From the NCBI GenBank assembly GCA_030544215.1, contig JARZZO010000014.1, forward strand, positions 18,138,234 through 18,202,233: a DNA stretch of 64,000 bases. Reading direction: 5' to 3'. Positions 23,701-35,694 of this stretch are shown here, piece by piece; the first letter of the stretch is position 1; every line of letters begins with the position of its first letter. The DNA is from Zantedeschia hybrid cultivar (lineage: Eukaryota > Streptophyta > Magnoliopsida > Alismatales > Araceae). The notes under the pieces are model-generated. The model was not told the DNA's origin. It did no database searches and worked only from the letters and a program-made list of their open reading frames with translations. The position numbers and the translations under genes were made by a program.

Positions 23701-24191
23701 CGGTGCAAAGGAGCAGAGGTTTTAAAGGAAGCCGCCCATGGGGATTGTAAAAAGTTGCATGTAAAGGCTTTTTTTGGAAAACTTCTTTTCTGTGTATTTA
23801 TTGAGTCTCATCTTCACATGCACTTAGAGGTCTGGATTCCTTTTTAAAACACACTAACCACTTTGGTGTCTAACTTTGAAAAAAAAATAAAAAAATAAAA
23901 AAATCCCATTCTATGTTCTGACAACATCGACGATCTAAAAACTAAAATGGACGTTTCTCATGATATGGGTAGCCCGGCCCAAACCTGGGAGCCCAAACTT
24001 GGGGTTCTCATTTGAGACCACAGGCCCAGACCAATTAGCTCTCTCTGGAGACTGACGGAGACAGTTCGGTCCGCTCCATCTGTGTCACTGCGTTCGTCAA
24101 GGGTTTTACGGTCACCGCGGTAATCCTAAACCCCCACCCCACGGAGATCGCTCAAGCAGGAGTCCACTCTTCCTCTCACCTTCTCCCTGTA
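20735..24191. other. Intergenic region with possible retroelement 3' end
   Basis: No gene recognised. Around 20990-21500 is a mildly GC-rich stretch with short open frames of no recognised family. Sequence from about 22480 to 23212 is T-rich, contains a 128-codon hydrophobic frame and ends ttaaatgaaaagtaactttcatgct followed by an A-tract (about 23199-23210). That arrangement resembles a truncated LINE 3' end, but I saw no reverse-transcriptase motif and do not call it firmly. Confidence 0.3.
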
Positions 24192-24266
24192 ATGGCGTGG
24201 AAGCAGCGGAGGGAAGCAGGCGAGCGGGGATCCGGCGGCTACGAAGCCCGGCGAGCTCAACCCTAA
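24192..24266 (+). promoter_or_regulatory. Upstream ORF in the PPR gene leader
   Basis: A 24-codon ORF (ATG 24192, TAA 24264-24266) lies just before the PPR start in another frame. A second ATG at 24273 opens a 60-codon frame that overlaps the main start and ends at 24455. If the transcript starts upstream of 24192, both could lower translation of the main ORF. The transcription start is unknown. Confidence 0.35.
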
Positions 24267-24280
24267 TCGCCGATGCCCCC

Positions 24281-26455
24281 ATGCTCGTCTTCCTCCCGGC
24301 TCTCTCCCTCCGGGCTTCTAGAACCACCTTCGCCTCGTCGGCGTCCATCCCTGCCGCCGCCTCCTCCTCCCTCTACGCGCTCTTCTCCTTCCCCTGCTCC
24401 GGCGTCCTCACCTTCCTACGCCGCTGCCACCGTCGCGCCCAACTCGAGTCCCTAATCTGCTCCACCCTCGACGCCGATCCCAAAGCCTTCACCCGCGGCT
24501 TCCGGCCGCCGGACGAGCTGAAGCCCGTGCTCGCCGACCGGGACCTCTTCCTGAGCGCGCTCCAGTCGGTGCGAGCTAAGCCCCGCGTCGCGCTCCGCTT
24601 CTTCCGCTGGGCGGAGCGGCGGTCCGGGTTCCCGCGGAAGGAGGCGGCCTTCTGCGCCGTCATGGAGATCCTCGCCGAGAACGGGCTGTGGCCAGCGGCG
24701 TACTCGGTGGTGGAGAGGGTGGTGCGGACGCGCCTGGACGGCGTCGTGGACGCGCTGGTGGAGGGGTGCGCTGGGCTGGACGCCTCGGTGAAGCTGCTCA
24801 ACCTGCTGCTGTGGGTGTACACCAAGTGTTCGATGCTGGACCGCTCCGTGGAGACCTTCTACAAGATGGCGAGGAATGGGTATTCTCCCGATGTGAAGAA
24901 CTGCAACAGGGTTCTGAGGATTCTGCGGGACCGGGACTGTGGTGCGGAGGCGAGGGCGGTGTATGAGGCGATGGCGGAGTTCAGGATTCGACCCACCATC
25001 GTCACGTTCAATACTATGCTCGACTCCTTCTGCAAGGAAGGGAGGTTCCAGGAGGCCCTCGACCTGTTGCCGGAGATGCAGAAAAGAGGATGCTTGCCGA
25101 ACGATGTTTCCTACAATGTTCTGATCAATGGGCTTTCTAAGGAAGGCGAGCTGGACAGGGCGAAGGATTTGGTTGTGGAGATGATGAATTCGGGGTTGAA
25201 GGTCTCTGCCTACACGTATAATCCTTTGATATATGCTTACTGCTTGAGAGGGGAGATGGATCAAGCTCTCGGCTTTGAGCATGAGATGGTCAGAAGAGGG
25301 GCATTGCCAACTGTTGCGACCTACAATACGTTCATCTATTGGCTGTGCAAAGGTGGACATCTCAGTCAGGCCAGAGAGAAGTTTTTGGAGATGGGTAAAA
25401 ATAATTTGGCGCCGGATGTGGTTTCCTACAATTCTCTGATTTATGGCTATTCTCGGGCTGGGAATTTAACTGAGGCTCTTGATCTGTTCGATGAATTGAA
25501 GAGCTCAGATCTCCTTCCGAGTGCTATAACGTACAATACACTTATCGACGGTCTATGCAGGTTGGGATCTCTGGATGATGCCCAGCAACTGAAAGAAGAG
25601 ATGGTTCAGTCTGGCCTGACACCAGATGTTTTTACGTTCACAATTCTTGTCAATGGATGCTGCAAGAAAGGAAATATTGCTATGGCGAAGGAATTTTTTG
25701 ATCAGATGTTGAATGAGGGTTTGCAGCCAGATTGTTTTGCCTATACGACACGGATATCTGGGGAATTGAAGCTTGGGACTAAGTCTGAGGCTTTACGCTT
25801 GTTTGAGGAGATGAAACCGAAAGGGGTCTCACCAAATCTAATAACTTATAATGTGCTTGTCAGTGGACTGTGCAAGGTGGGAAATTTGGAAGAAGTAGAT
25901 AAATTGTTATATGGTATGCATAAAGATGGGTTATTTCCAGATTGTGTGACATATACTTGCATAATTCATGCCCATGCACAAAGAGGGCATCTGGCTGAAG
26001 CAACTGGTGTGTTCTATGACATGATTTACCGAGCAAAGCTATCTCCATCAGTTGTGACATACACTGTTCTGGTGCATGCGTACGCTAGTATTGGTAAGCT
26101 GGGAGCTGCGTCTATGTTCTTTTCGCAGATGCTAGAGAATGGTGTGTCACCAAATGTCGTCACATGTAATGCTCTGATAAATGGGCTATGCAGAGTTCAA
26201 AGAATTAAACAAGCTTATCAGATATTTTATGGCATGCAGAAGCGAGGTTTGTCCCCCAATAAATACACTTACACACTGCTGATAAATGAAAATTTCAATA
26301 TTGGTGACTGGAAAGAGGCTTTCAGATTGTATAGTCAGATGCTTCAGAAAGGCATTCAACCAGATTCTTGTACACATAGTATGCTATGTAAGCAGTTAGG
26401 TGCAGATTACGAGTTTCGTGCAGTTCTCTACCCAGAGAGTGACACTCCAGGTTGA
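24281..26455 (+). CDS. P-class pentatricopeptide repeat protein, likely mitochondrial
   Basis: Intronless, 724 aa. The chosen ATG is the first in this frame; the frame extends upstream only through non-ATG codons. The first 60 or so residues are rich in Ala, Ser, Arg and Leu with no acidic run, as in an organelle transit peptide. From about residue 200 to the C-terminus runs a near-continuous series of roughly 14 P-type 35-residue repeats (for example TFNTMLDSFCKEGRFQEALD and TYNTLIDGLCRLGSLDDAQQ). There is no E, E+ or DYW domain, so a role in RNA stabilisation, splicing or processing is likelier than C-to-U editing. From memory the repeat series resembles the Arabidopsis At1g22960 protein, annotated as mitochondrial; this was not searched. 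GC content falls sharply from 5' to 3', a monocot trait. Confidence 0.92.
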   Translation: MLVFLPALSLRASRTTFASSASIPAAASSSLYALFSFPCSGVLTFLRRCHRRAQLESLICSTLDADPKAFTRGFRPPDELKPVLADRDLFLSALQSVRAKPRVALRFFRWAERRSGFPRKEAAFCAVMEILAENGLWPAAYSVVERVVRTRLDGVVDALVEGCAGLDASVKLLNLLLWVYTKCSMLDRSVETFYKMARNGYSPDVKNCNRVLRILRDRDCGAEARAVYEAMAEFRIRPTIVTFNTMLDSFCKEGRFQEALDLLPEMQKRGCLPNDVSYNVLINGLSKEGELDRAKDLVVEMMNSGLKVSAYTYNPLIYAYCLRGEMDQALGFEHEMVRRGALPTVATYNTFIYWLCKGGHLSQAREKFLEMGKNNLAPDVVSYNSLIYGYSRAGNLTEALDLFDELKSSDLLPSAITYNTLIDGLCRLGSLDDAQQLKEEMVQSGLTPDVFTFTILVNGCCKKGNIAMAKEFFDQMLNEGLQPDCFAYTTRISGELKLGTKSEALRLFEEMKPKGVSPNLITYNVLVSGLCKVGNLEEVDKLLYGMHKDGLFPDCVTYTCIIHAHAQRGHLAEATGVFYDMIYRAKLSPSVVTYTVLVHAYASIGKLGAASMFFSQMLENGVSPNVVTCNALINGLCRVQRIKQAYQIFYGMQKRGLSPNKYTYTLLINENFNIGDWKEAFRLYSQMLQKGIQPDSCTHSMLCKQLGADYEFRAVLYPESDTPG

Positions 26456-29400
26456 TGGAAAGTGGTCTCTTACATAGACAATAATGTCTTATGCTGGTGT
26501 TTGGTTTCTCTGACATCAGATACATAGAAGAGAGTTGGCCGTGTCAAGAAATGCAGCACAGGCCACGTGCAAGTTGCACTATCTTTCTCATTCCAAGTGT
26601 CACTTGGGACCACTTTCAAGTGGTTGCTGGAACATAAGCCAAAAGGTTGAAATGATTGATGTTCTGCACATGAAACTGCTTAAGCTTGTACTCATCAGCT
26701 CCTTATACCAATTGGCTTTTTGGTTGAGGCCCGTTATTCTTATTGATTGATAAATTTTGATCATATCAACAACGATCACTGGGAAGGTGCAAGATGTATG
26801 CTGACACAGGAAGGTTGAAACAGTATTTTTTATTCTTTCAAGTACTCAAAAGTTGGTACAACTCCTAAGATTGGCACTTTATTCATTTATTTCTGATGTT
26901 TCATGCCCTGTGGAATAAGATTGATGTAATTCATTATCCTTCCTCAGAATATATACAGAGGGGCATGCCACTACTGGATGGCATCGGCTGTTTCAACGTT
27001 AACTTTTGTGGTTGGAACTTTTTTCAGTATGCATGCTAGTGTGAATACTATTTTGTCTATCATGTTTATCTTTTTGGATTTGTCCAATTTCTCTGATGTC
27101 AACTTATTTGTTCCAGCATACTAAGCTTTTAGGCCAATGCATGCATAAAAGTCATGTTCTACTGTTAGTATGATTGTCAATCGTAATGCTCTGTCAACTT
27201 GTCTAGATTATTTATTATGATAAATGAAGCAGCATGCTTCTGTGTTTGTTTGAGCAGCATTATTGTTCCCAATCAGTATCACAGTTTTTTCTTGGGGGTG
27301 GGCGGGTAGTGGATGAGTAGACATAGGGAGACAATGTTCTTGTTTCTTAGGAGGCATTTCCTAAGATAAAATTGAACACCAAGATACATTTTCTTTGTTA
27401 TTAAATGCTATCTGCAATGATTGGCTTGTGACATGTGTATGTTTCACCTTGCCCTCCCAAGTCAGGTGTTTCCCTGAATCTTGTTTTTCCCTCCCTCTCA
27501 AGCAAAGTGATTGTTTCTTTTCTTGACTGGCACCCCCAGTGTTAACCTCTTCTGAAAGGACGCGTTACTATTTCACTCGAGGTGAGCCAACTTTCATTCT
27601 TCTGCCATCTCCCTATTGCACCTTCTATGTGAATCATGGATGGCAGTCATTCACAAATATTAAAAGTCTGCCTTAAGTGTGAGTTACGTCTTGACTTCGC
27701 CACGGTAAATTTTTGGATGCTAAGCCTATCTTCCAATGGAGAGTGCATATAGCAGTTCTATTTATAGCTTACAAAGTCAAATAAAATTTGTGGTACCACT
27801 ATAGTGTATTGACATGCATCTACTTTATTTTGTTTTTCTTCCCAGTAGAGGCAGAATGACAATATTTTTGCTTCATTTTGTTTCTTTCTCACTACTGTTG
27901 TTGCATACATTACAATGTTTTGTTGGCTTTTTAGTTATTTACTGTGTATTGCTAGGAAACATGGATGCTTTGGGAAGAAGCACAATGGCAATGTTTGATA
28001 ATAAAGATATCAATCTAGCCTCCCCCTCCACCCCCCCCCCCCCCCCCTCCCCCCAAAAAAAAACAAAAAAGAAAAAAAAGAAAAAGAAAATAAAAAGAAA
28101 CAAAAAGTTAGATGTTGTTCAGGGCTGAAGTTTTTAAGAATGAACGGGACAAGCTGAAGACAAAAACTTGCCAGACAAAAAGAGAGATGTTGCATATTCT
28201 CTCTCCCAGGCCATTGTCATTTTCGAAAGATTTTATGATACTTATGTTGAAAATCCCTGGAATATCTGTCTCCTTTTTCCAATTGAAAAAAACATATTCT
28301 TTTGTACAAGATTGAAGTCGTTAACTTACATTTGAGACTCTTGGAACCACAAAAAGGAAAGGGTTACATCCAGTTGACCATGTAGTTCATGCCACTTGAA
28401 AGTGACGTGAGACTATGACCACTTGAAAGTAACATGAAATTATGGCACCAGGATTAAAATTATTAAACAACAGAACGTGAAGGCTTCATGCAAATCAAGC
28501 CCTCATTTGTGTGTGTGTTTGGGGGGGGGGGGGTTGGTAAGACGTTGTTAAAATATGTGAACTTCATGTTCTGATAAAAATATGCATACCAGGTTATTAT
28601 TATTTTTTTTTACCCCATGTAGAGGTACCCTCTTCCATCCTTTGGATGGTTGGGGCACATTTTGACACATGTTGAATATGCCTCTCTCTGACAGTGTCCC
28701 TTCAGCCTTGTGAACACCTGCACATGCTGGCATTGCAGGATTTTGGTCGTGGTTGCTGGAGAGCAAAGCCACCAGAACCATTTCACCCAGTACTGAGAGT
28801 TCTTATAAAGAATGGGTCAAAGAGGATATAACTCTTGGCCCAGGATAAATTCATACTGTACGAGATCCATGTGCTAGGCTGCTAGTCAACTGCAACACTA
28901 CTCTATGAGTTTCAGGCCATGATCAAGATCTTTGAAAGCTATCTCAGGCTGATCATTTGACTGTGTTTATACTTGGCAATTTAACTTCGAAAATGATTGA
29001 GTCCACTGCACCTGTCAAGGGTGCAGCTCTTGTAAATCTCATTAATCATCTTGGAAATCTCTTTTAGGGGAATTGGATGCCACAAAATAAAATGAAATAC
29101 CATGAAGATGCTAGAGATACTAATGGGCTATATTCCATTGTACTTGTGCCGATTATGTAGAAAATGCACTGCCGTTTCCATAGTTAAGATGCTTCTGATT
29201 TGAACTGAAGTGAAGATTTTAGGGTACAGCACATGCTTATGGTGGTGATGTTCTTTGGCTATTTTATGCTTATGGTACTTCTTCCAGTTAGAACAAACTC
29301 TGTGTTATGGGGCCAAAACTAGTGTCGGTTAAGATATGTCATACATCAGATTAGAAAAGTCTCAGATGAAATTTATTTCATGAATCCTTGCCTCATTTAT

Positions 29401-32400
29401 CATGTGTCAACTACATAATAAATTTTGCGGTAGAAGCAAAATTCACATGGAGACTGAATGCTGTGTTAACTCTGCCATAACTTCTGCTCTAAAGGATTAT
29501 CTTTTTATTCCTTCTACCTCTAGGATGGTATTTGATCCCTAAAGAATAAAAAAAGGAAGGGAAAGGTTTGAACATGTTTGACGCTGGCCTTTTCCTGTGC
29601 ATTTCAGCTGCAATTGTTCTATGATTATTTCATTTGTTCAGCTAAAGGCTGGGACCATGGTCCATCAATACTAAATTGAATGGTGTTCCATCCCATCAAG
29701 ATTCAGAGGGCATTGCTACCTTCATAGGAATCTAAAGGCTGTATTCACTATTTGGTGGTACTATTTTATCCCCACTGGCCCAGCATTGCTTCTTGAAGGT
29801 GAAGTTCTTTTGCTTGAGATATCAGAGAGATAGGCTCCCATTTCCCCTTTTCTCCCCTTGCACCCTTCCCTCATTGTGGATAGATCTGTGAATCTGTAAT
29901 ATGTAATGATCCCGTCCGTTGGTACTTCTCTGGGGTATGAGAAAGCACCAAAATTCTAATCTGAGATTGCAGCACTCCTTTTGCATTAACTCAATTTACT
30001 TTGCCTGCTTCTCATCTTGGTCAATCAGTCATGCTATACCAGACAACAATGATTAGTCCTGGGAGCTACGTTTTTATTGTGTTACATTTTCACAAACTTA
30101 CCCACGGATGTGATTAATCTGGTGAATTCAGGTATGATCCAAAAAAATGCTTCTTTTATTGGTATGTGAAGAGAAAGCGAACCTCACCCATTGGCATTAA
30201 TTGACTGGCGGGGTTCTTTCCTCATGTGGGAGGAAAAAGGAGAGATTTTTCAGAAGTGGCTTCAAGAAAGGTGAAGAAATTAACAGCTTTTGGTATGCTA
30301 CTGTTTTACACCACGCAAAGGGAGATCGGGCAAGGCAAACAGCTGGAAGAATTATCATCAGCAAATTGGGATTCCTCTGTCTGTGTTGTTCAGAAAGGTA
30401 GAGTTTAGAACAAATTCAGTGTGGGATGTAACAGCATCTTGGTTCATTGGTATAAGACTATTACTTGCAGCCGATGTTACAAGGGCTGTGCAAACCGACT
30501 TACAGGGCCGTACAATCCGATCTCCCATCAGACAACTCAAAAAAACTGAGCCTCAATGAACATGAAAATTGTTTTTCTGGGTCGTGTGATTCAGAGATCC
30601 GGACCTGTAGGGCACCATGGGGGCCACCAAAAGAATTGTCTTTTTCTAAATTAAAAACATTGGCTGCCGGTGCAGCAAGTAATACTCTTCATATAAAGGT
30701 TGAACAGATGCTGGCACAGCAAATAATAATCTTCGCCATAAAGGTTGAACGGATCAGCATGGCACCTTGCTAGCAGCTGAAAATTATGCTCTCCTCAATG
30801 TTGTCATATATACTTTTCTCTTTCCCTGCGTACGTTTTGTAAATTCTGCAGATGAGTATTACTGCAGATATGGCAGTTAACGTAGTAATTTCTCTCCCCG
30901 ACATGCTGAAAATGGAAGCAATGGGAAGTTAAAAATGCAAATTCCTGTGTATGTTTGGTGTACTGGGTATCTTTTGTGCCTCTGATAGATACTTGAGTCT
31001 GATGAATTCGTCGCCTCCGTGCATCATTTCCTGCAGATGAATGTGTGCTGCCCGTCTATGTTAATTTGATAATTCTCTTTTCAGCAACGTGGATAGGAAA
31101 ATTATGTAAATAAAGAAGCCTGGGTGCCACGATTTCCCTTTTTTTTTTTTTTAACTCATTGGTGGCTTGCCTTTAAGCGTTGTTTGGGACTTTAGGCTGC
31201 AACAAAATGGAGGATTCCTTGGACTCGGCAACAACTCCTGGCTTCGGTTGACGGTCAATATCCGTGAAAAAAACAACAGGAGGAAAGCAAGTGCAAAATA
31301 GTTGATCTTATTTTATACTTGTTAACAAAATAAAGTTTGATATTTTGAGATTTACATCAATCCAAATGAATAAGAAGGAAAATTCTGAAGTTTTCAATAT
31401 TTCACAGCCGAATGACTTCCGAGGTTGAACTTGAAAATGTAGATTTCTTTCTTTTTTTTTTAACATCTTGAAAGTTTGGATTTCAAGAATCTATTTGGTA
31501 AGCTTAACATCACAGATCATGGTTTTGCATTTGAATGAGATTTTGATCTTAATTACTGTACTTAGATTTTCTCTTTTATAATATCTTGATCACCGCATGG
31601 AACAATTCAGAGGTTATTTTTTACCTCTATCCAGACTCTTTCACAAATCAAATTTTGTTGGACAGTAGGAGAATGGATAATCTCACTTAAGTTTGTTCTT
31701 GTATGATTTCACTGCACGCTCACGAAGTAAAATTACTTGTTACATACATATCTAACAATTGAGAGATCCATAGCTGTCTTTCTTTCGTAGCTTCTGGAGG
31801 TACATGAAACAACAGATTAGAAAAATCTCCTTCACGGAAAGTGTTTTCGTGCCTATATGGTAAAGGCTAAAAGGCTCCATCTATCCAACAGGCGGTCAGA
31901 ATGGTCTAGGACTCGGATTCGGATGTACCCATTTATCCAATTCGTTAGTGTTTCTGTACATTTGTCGACAATGTTTCATTTCCAGACAAATGATTCATTT
32001 TTCGTGTCCATTTTATGGTAAGTTAATTAGTGACCAAATGGATCCATACATTTTTCTTGTTTTTTCCACTTACAAAACAGCTTTGGCAGGTCCTTTTTCG
32101 GACTTGGATTTAAGTGCTTCGGATCTGAGTCCAGTACTGAATGGAATCTAAAAAGGAAATGGACTGACAACGGGCGCCACTGTCTCCCCTCCCCGGTGCT
32201 TCCACATGATCAAAAAGAAAAGGAATGTGGAAAGTGGGAAACAGGGGATGAGAGCGTGGTCGCACGGAGGACGACGGTGCACGGCTATTCCGGAGGTGGT
32301 CGCATGTGCGGCTGTGCTACGGCCTATGGGCCATGATGAGCTCGAGTTGCAAAACTCCAGTGACAAGGTGCGTTTCACAGAGGAGTAATACTTGCTGCAA

Positions 32401-32839
32401 AGCCCTATAGTATCTCTTGCAGTGCCATTCCATCAATTTGATCGGAAGACTCTGTCAAATGAGTATATTTAAAAAAAAAAAAAACAAAAATATCAAGGAG
32501 TGAGGGTTACCTTGAGGGGCCCATCTGTACAAAAATTAGACAGTAAAAATAAATTCAGAAAAAAAACTATCTAGGACTTTTTGCCTAATTTGAATGGGTA
32601 TACGGTGGATCAAAGTCAATTATATTTATTTAATATTTGACTTCTTATCTTAAGTCTGTACTGGCGTTAATACTTATTGTGGAGACTTTTTTAACATAAT
32701 CTCTATGAAACAGAATATACAAGGACAGGTACCAATCGATTTAGCCTACTCACAATTATCAATAATCAGTATTATTTACTGTAATATCTCCTCGACCTTT
32801 ATAGGAGTGGTTACTTTTGTACGTGATAGGGTGAGGGAA
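26456..32839. other. Long intergenic region downstream of the PPR gene
   Basis: More than 6 kb with no convincing gene. The first few hundred bases may be PPR 3' UTR. Simple-sequence tracts include a C-run then an A-rich run at about 28029-28110, a G-run near 28521 and an A-run at 32471. Open frames are all under about 105 codons without family features. T-rich and AT-rich tracts dominate. Confidence 0.35.
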
Positions 32840-33910
32840 TGGATGAAATTTTATTAGATTTTTAATCTGCAGTCTAAAAAATGGGTCAAATTTAATTTCT
32901 GGTCTATTGACCAAAAAAATTAATTTTAGATCCAAAAGTTTAAAAAATTTAAATTTCATATCCGATCTGTTATCTCCAACCGTTTAAGGCCATTTAGGAA
33001 GACTAATAACAAAATGTATCAAGATGTAGACCTTTGTTTCATTGATCAATTTGATCTTATAACAATAAGTTAACGTGTACATCATACTATCAACTTTCTT
33101 GGTGCAATAGAAATAATTCATGCATGGTAATAATTTATGTTTAGCATTTTTTAATATTTAGTTAAAATCAAAGAATCTAATTGAATCAATCGATCTCATT
33201 TAAAAGCGGAAAAATGTTGCTTTGAGTTGTTTAATATCAAGAGTTTAGAAATCAAACCAACCAAACACATGTAATTACCTATAATCTTTTAAAATTCATA
33301 TATTCGTATACATTTATAAAACAAAAAATAATTGATTCCAATATTAGGAAGGCTTATCGCTGTTTCAATATCTTGATAGATTTTTAGTACTCATAATTTA
33401 AATTAAAATTAAAAAAGAAGTAGTCAGTTTATTCATTTTATTTGTAAGAAAAAGTCCACATATATTATAAGGGTGTTAGACAATCAAACTGAATTACAAA
33501 CCAACCTACTTTAGTTTGAATTGTTTTGTATTGAAAACTTTTTTATGTAGTGGTCTAGTTTGCAAGTACACTTTATTTGGCTTTGATTTTATGAAAATTC
33601 GTATCAAACAAATCAAACCAAAGTATAAAGGTTTTTACAGTTTTATAATGGACCAGAAGTTAAATTTCTTACGAATTTGGATCATAAGTTAAAGCTAGTG
33701 GACTGGAGGTTAACTTTAAACTGGATTGAAATTTTAACCTGTAGACTTTGGAGAGTAATTTCGTTACTTTAGGCTGTTCGCGTTAACGGGGTTAAAGGGA
33801 CGTTATGTTTTGGGCCGGAAGTTAAGAGATTCCACGAAGGAGGACCGAGAATTAAAGCCACCAGCCCGTTTTAGACTGCAGGTCAAATTTTCGAATTTTA
33901 TTACTTTAGG
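32840..33910. mobile_element. Possible inverted-repeat DNA transposon remnant
   Basis: Sequence around 32846-32890 (containing tctgcagtctaaaa) is matched in inverse orientation at about 33858-33905 (ttttagactgcaggtc). Flanking parts of both ends align imperfectly over some 50-60 bp. The interior is AT-rich and non-coding. Long diverged terminal inverted repeats suggest a non-autonomous Mutator-like or similar element. No target duplication found. Confidence 0.4.
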
Positions 33911-33948
33911 GATTATTGTAACTTTTCTTTTTCTTATTTGCTGTCTTG

Positions 33949-34883
33949 GGAGGTGATGAGGCAGAATCCGATTCGGTCCATTAAAACAGGCTCAACACAG
34001 ATCAGTCCGATAGCAGCAGGAAGAAGTCCCCTGGCAGCTTTCGGCCCGTTAGCGGCCCTCGGCTCAGTAAGCATCCCAGTGGTCTTCGGCCCGTCCGCGG
34101 CCCAGCAACCTTCGGCCCATTTGCGGTCCGATAGCCTTCGGCCCGCTAGCGGCTCAGCAGGCTCCAGCCCACTAAACGGTATCTGGCCCGTCAGCGGCCC
34201 TACCCCCTTCGGCCTAATAACCGTATCCGGCCCACTCCGGTGGGAGGACTAGACACTATGGCGATTTACCAATAAACTCAGAACATAGTCCTATATCGGC
34301 TACCACCGTTAAGCATCCTTTATCCTCCGCTATAAATACACCGTTATTTATTACCAAAGGTATGTCTTCGTGACCCTTAAGGACTACAGTCCGAAAAGCA
34401 TTAAAGTTGTTTCTTCCACCTCTTTTACTTCTGAATCGAATCATCTTCAGAAGCTAACTTAACCGTCGGAGGGAGTTCCTAAGGGCCGAAGCTCGAGACT
34501 CCTACTGACTGGTTCTTCTTTTTCTTTCCCTCCTGCAGGGGCTCGGTTCGAATCTTCGCCGATCTCTTCGAGTCGGTCTCGACCGCCGATCTCAGACTTC
34601 TTCCTTTGGTCTCGACGCCATTCGCTGGCTGGTCTTCTTCGCCCGAAGGTGCCTCGGCTCCGCACCGGCTGCCCTTCGACCGGAGGGACTTCGGGCACGC
34701 CTTTTAGAGGCTAGCCCACATCCGACCAGGCGACTCTCGGCATCGGATCTCCGGCCACGTCTCTGCCTTCACCGCCTTTCGGATCCCCGTCGGGTCTCTT
34801 CTCCGATCCGATCTAGCTTCGGATCCCAATACCAAATTCCAGTCTCGGAATCCGGTCGTGATAGCTTCGACTACATCAGGAGG
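33949..34883 (+). mobile_element. Solo LTR of a Tat-type element
   Basis: The 925-bp stretch 33954-34878 starts TGATGAGGCAGAATCCGATT and ends CTACATCA, as does the LTR of the Tat element at 5.5-17.2 kb, but in the opposite orientation. It keeps the TATA motif TATAAATA (34331-34338) and the repeats of ggcccgtyagcggc type. It is flanked on both sides by the perfect pentamer ggagg (33949-33953, 34879-34883). One LTR with intact target duplication and no internal sequence means LTR-LTR recombination. It has diverged clearly from the other LTRs, so it is an older or sister-family insertion. Confidence 0.88.
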
Positions 34884-35280
34884 GTTAATGGAAAGATGAT
34901 GCTGGTGTATAGGATGATTCTTTGTAACTGTATCTTTCTTACATTTGTATATGCTTTTTCATTTATGAAATACCTAATAACATTCACTTATTTTTTAAAA
35001 AATAATCACCATGACCTTTAATACAACCACCGTCTGATCATGTGGATCAGACGGCGTAGATTCACCGAACTCTTCCGGGTCGGCTCTTTACCATGATTCC
35101 CCCATGTCTATCGTCTAGCCAAGCGGGGGCTAGCGTGGAATTCAAATTTGCAACCTCGACCGTCCTCGCGCTCCCCCCGATAAGCCAAAAACGCGCCACT
35201 TTGAGACAAGAAGCTCTCTCAGTTCTCTACACCCTCCCGTTCTCGCCCCCCCCCCCCCGGCGCCGACGCCAGTCTCAAAG
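34884..35280. other. Upstream region of the kinesin gene
   Basis: Presumed promoter and 5' UTR. It becomes GC-richer toward the start codon and has a C-run at about 35249-35258. No clear TATA box was identified. Confidence 0.35.
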
Positions 35281-35694
35281 ATGTCGTCTCCGCACGACAA
35301 GGACAAGGCTGTGAACGTGCAGGTTCTCCTCCGTTGCAGGCATGGGCGCAACCCACCCTCCCCCACCATCGCCGCTTCCTTGATCTCTCTTCGAAATTCG
35401 GGTTTGGGATTCCCATAGGGCATTTCATCGCAGATCCAGGGTTTCGCACTCGTTCATCACCTCATCTGCAACTGGAACAAGAACAACAAGCGTTTGATGC
35501 TCTGGTAGATCTGGCTTCCCCTCATAATTTAACCCAAGATTTGTCCTCCTTTCTTTCTTTCTAGGCCGTTCAACGAGGACGAGTTGAGGAGCAACGCGCC
35601 GCAGGTGGTGACGTGCAACGAGTTCCAGAGGGAGGTCGCCGTCACGCAGGCCATTGCGGGGAAGCAGATCGATAGGGTTTTTACTTTTGATAAG

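Noticed and set aside
24452..25360. 302-codon minus-strand frame
   Set aside because: Exact shadow of the GC-rich PPR coding region.
28029..28110. C-run followed by A-rich sequence as a possible assembly join or regulatory tract
   Set aside because: Simple-sequence slippage is enough to explain it, and no coding or structural context supports a function.
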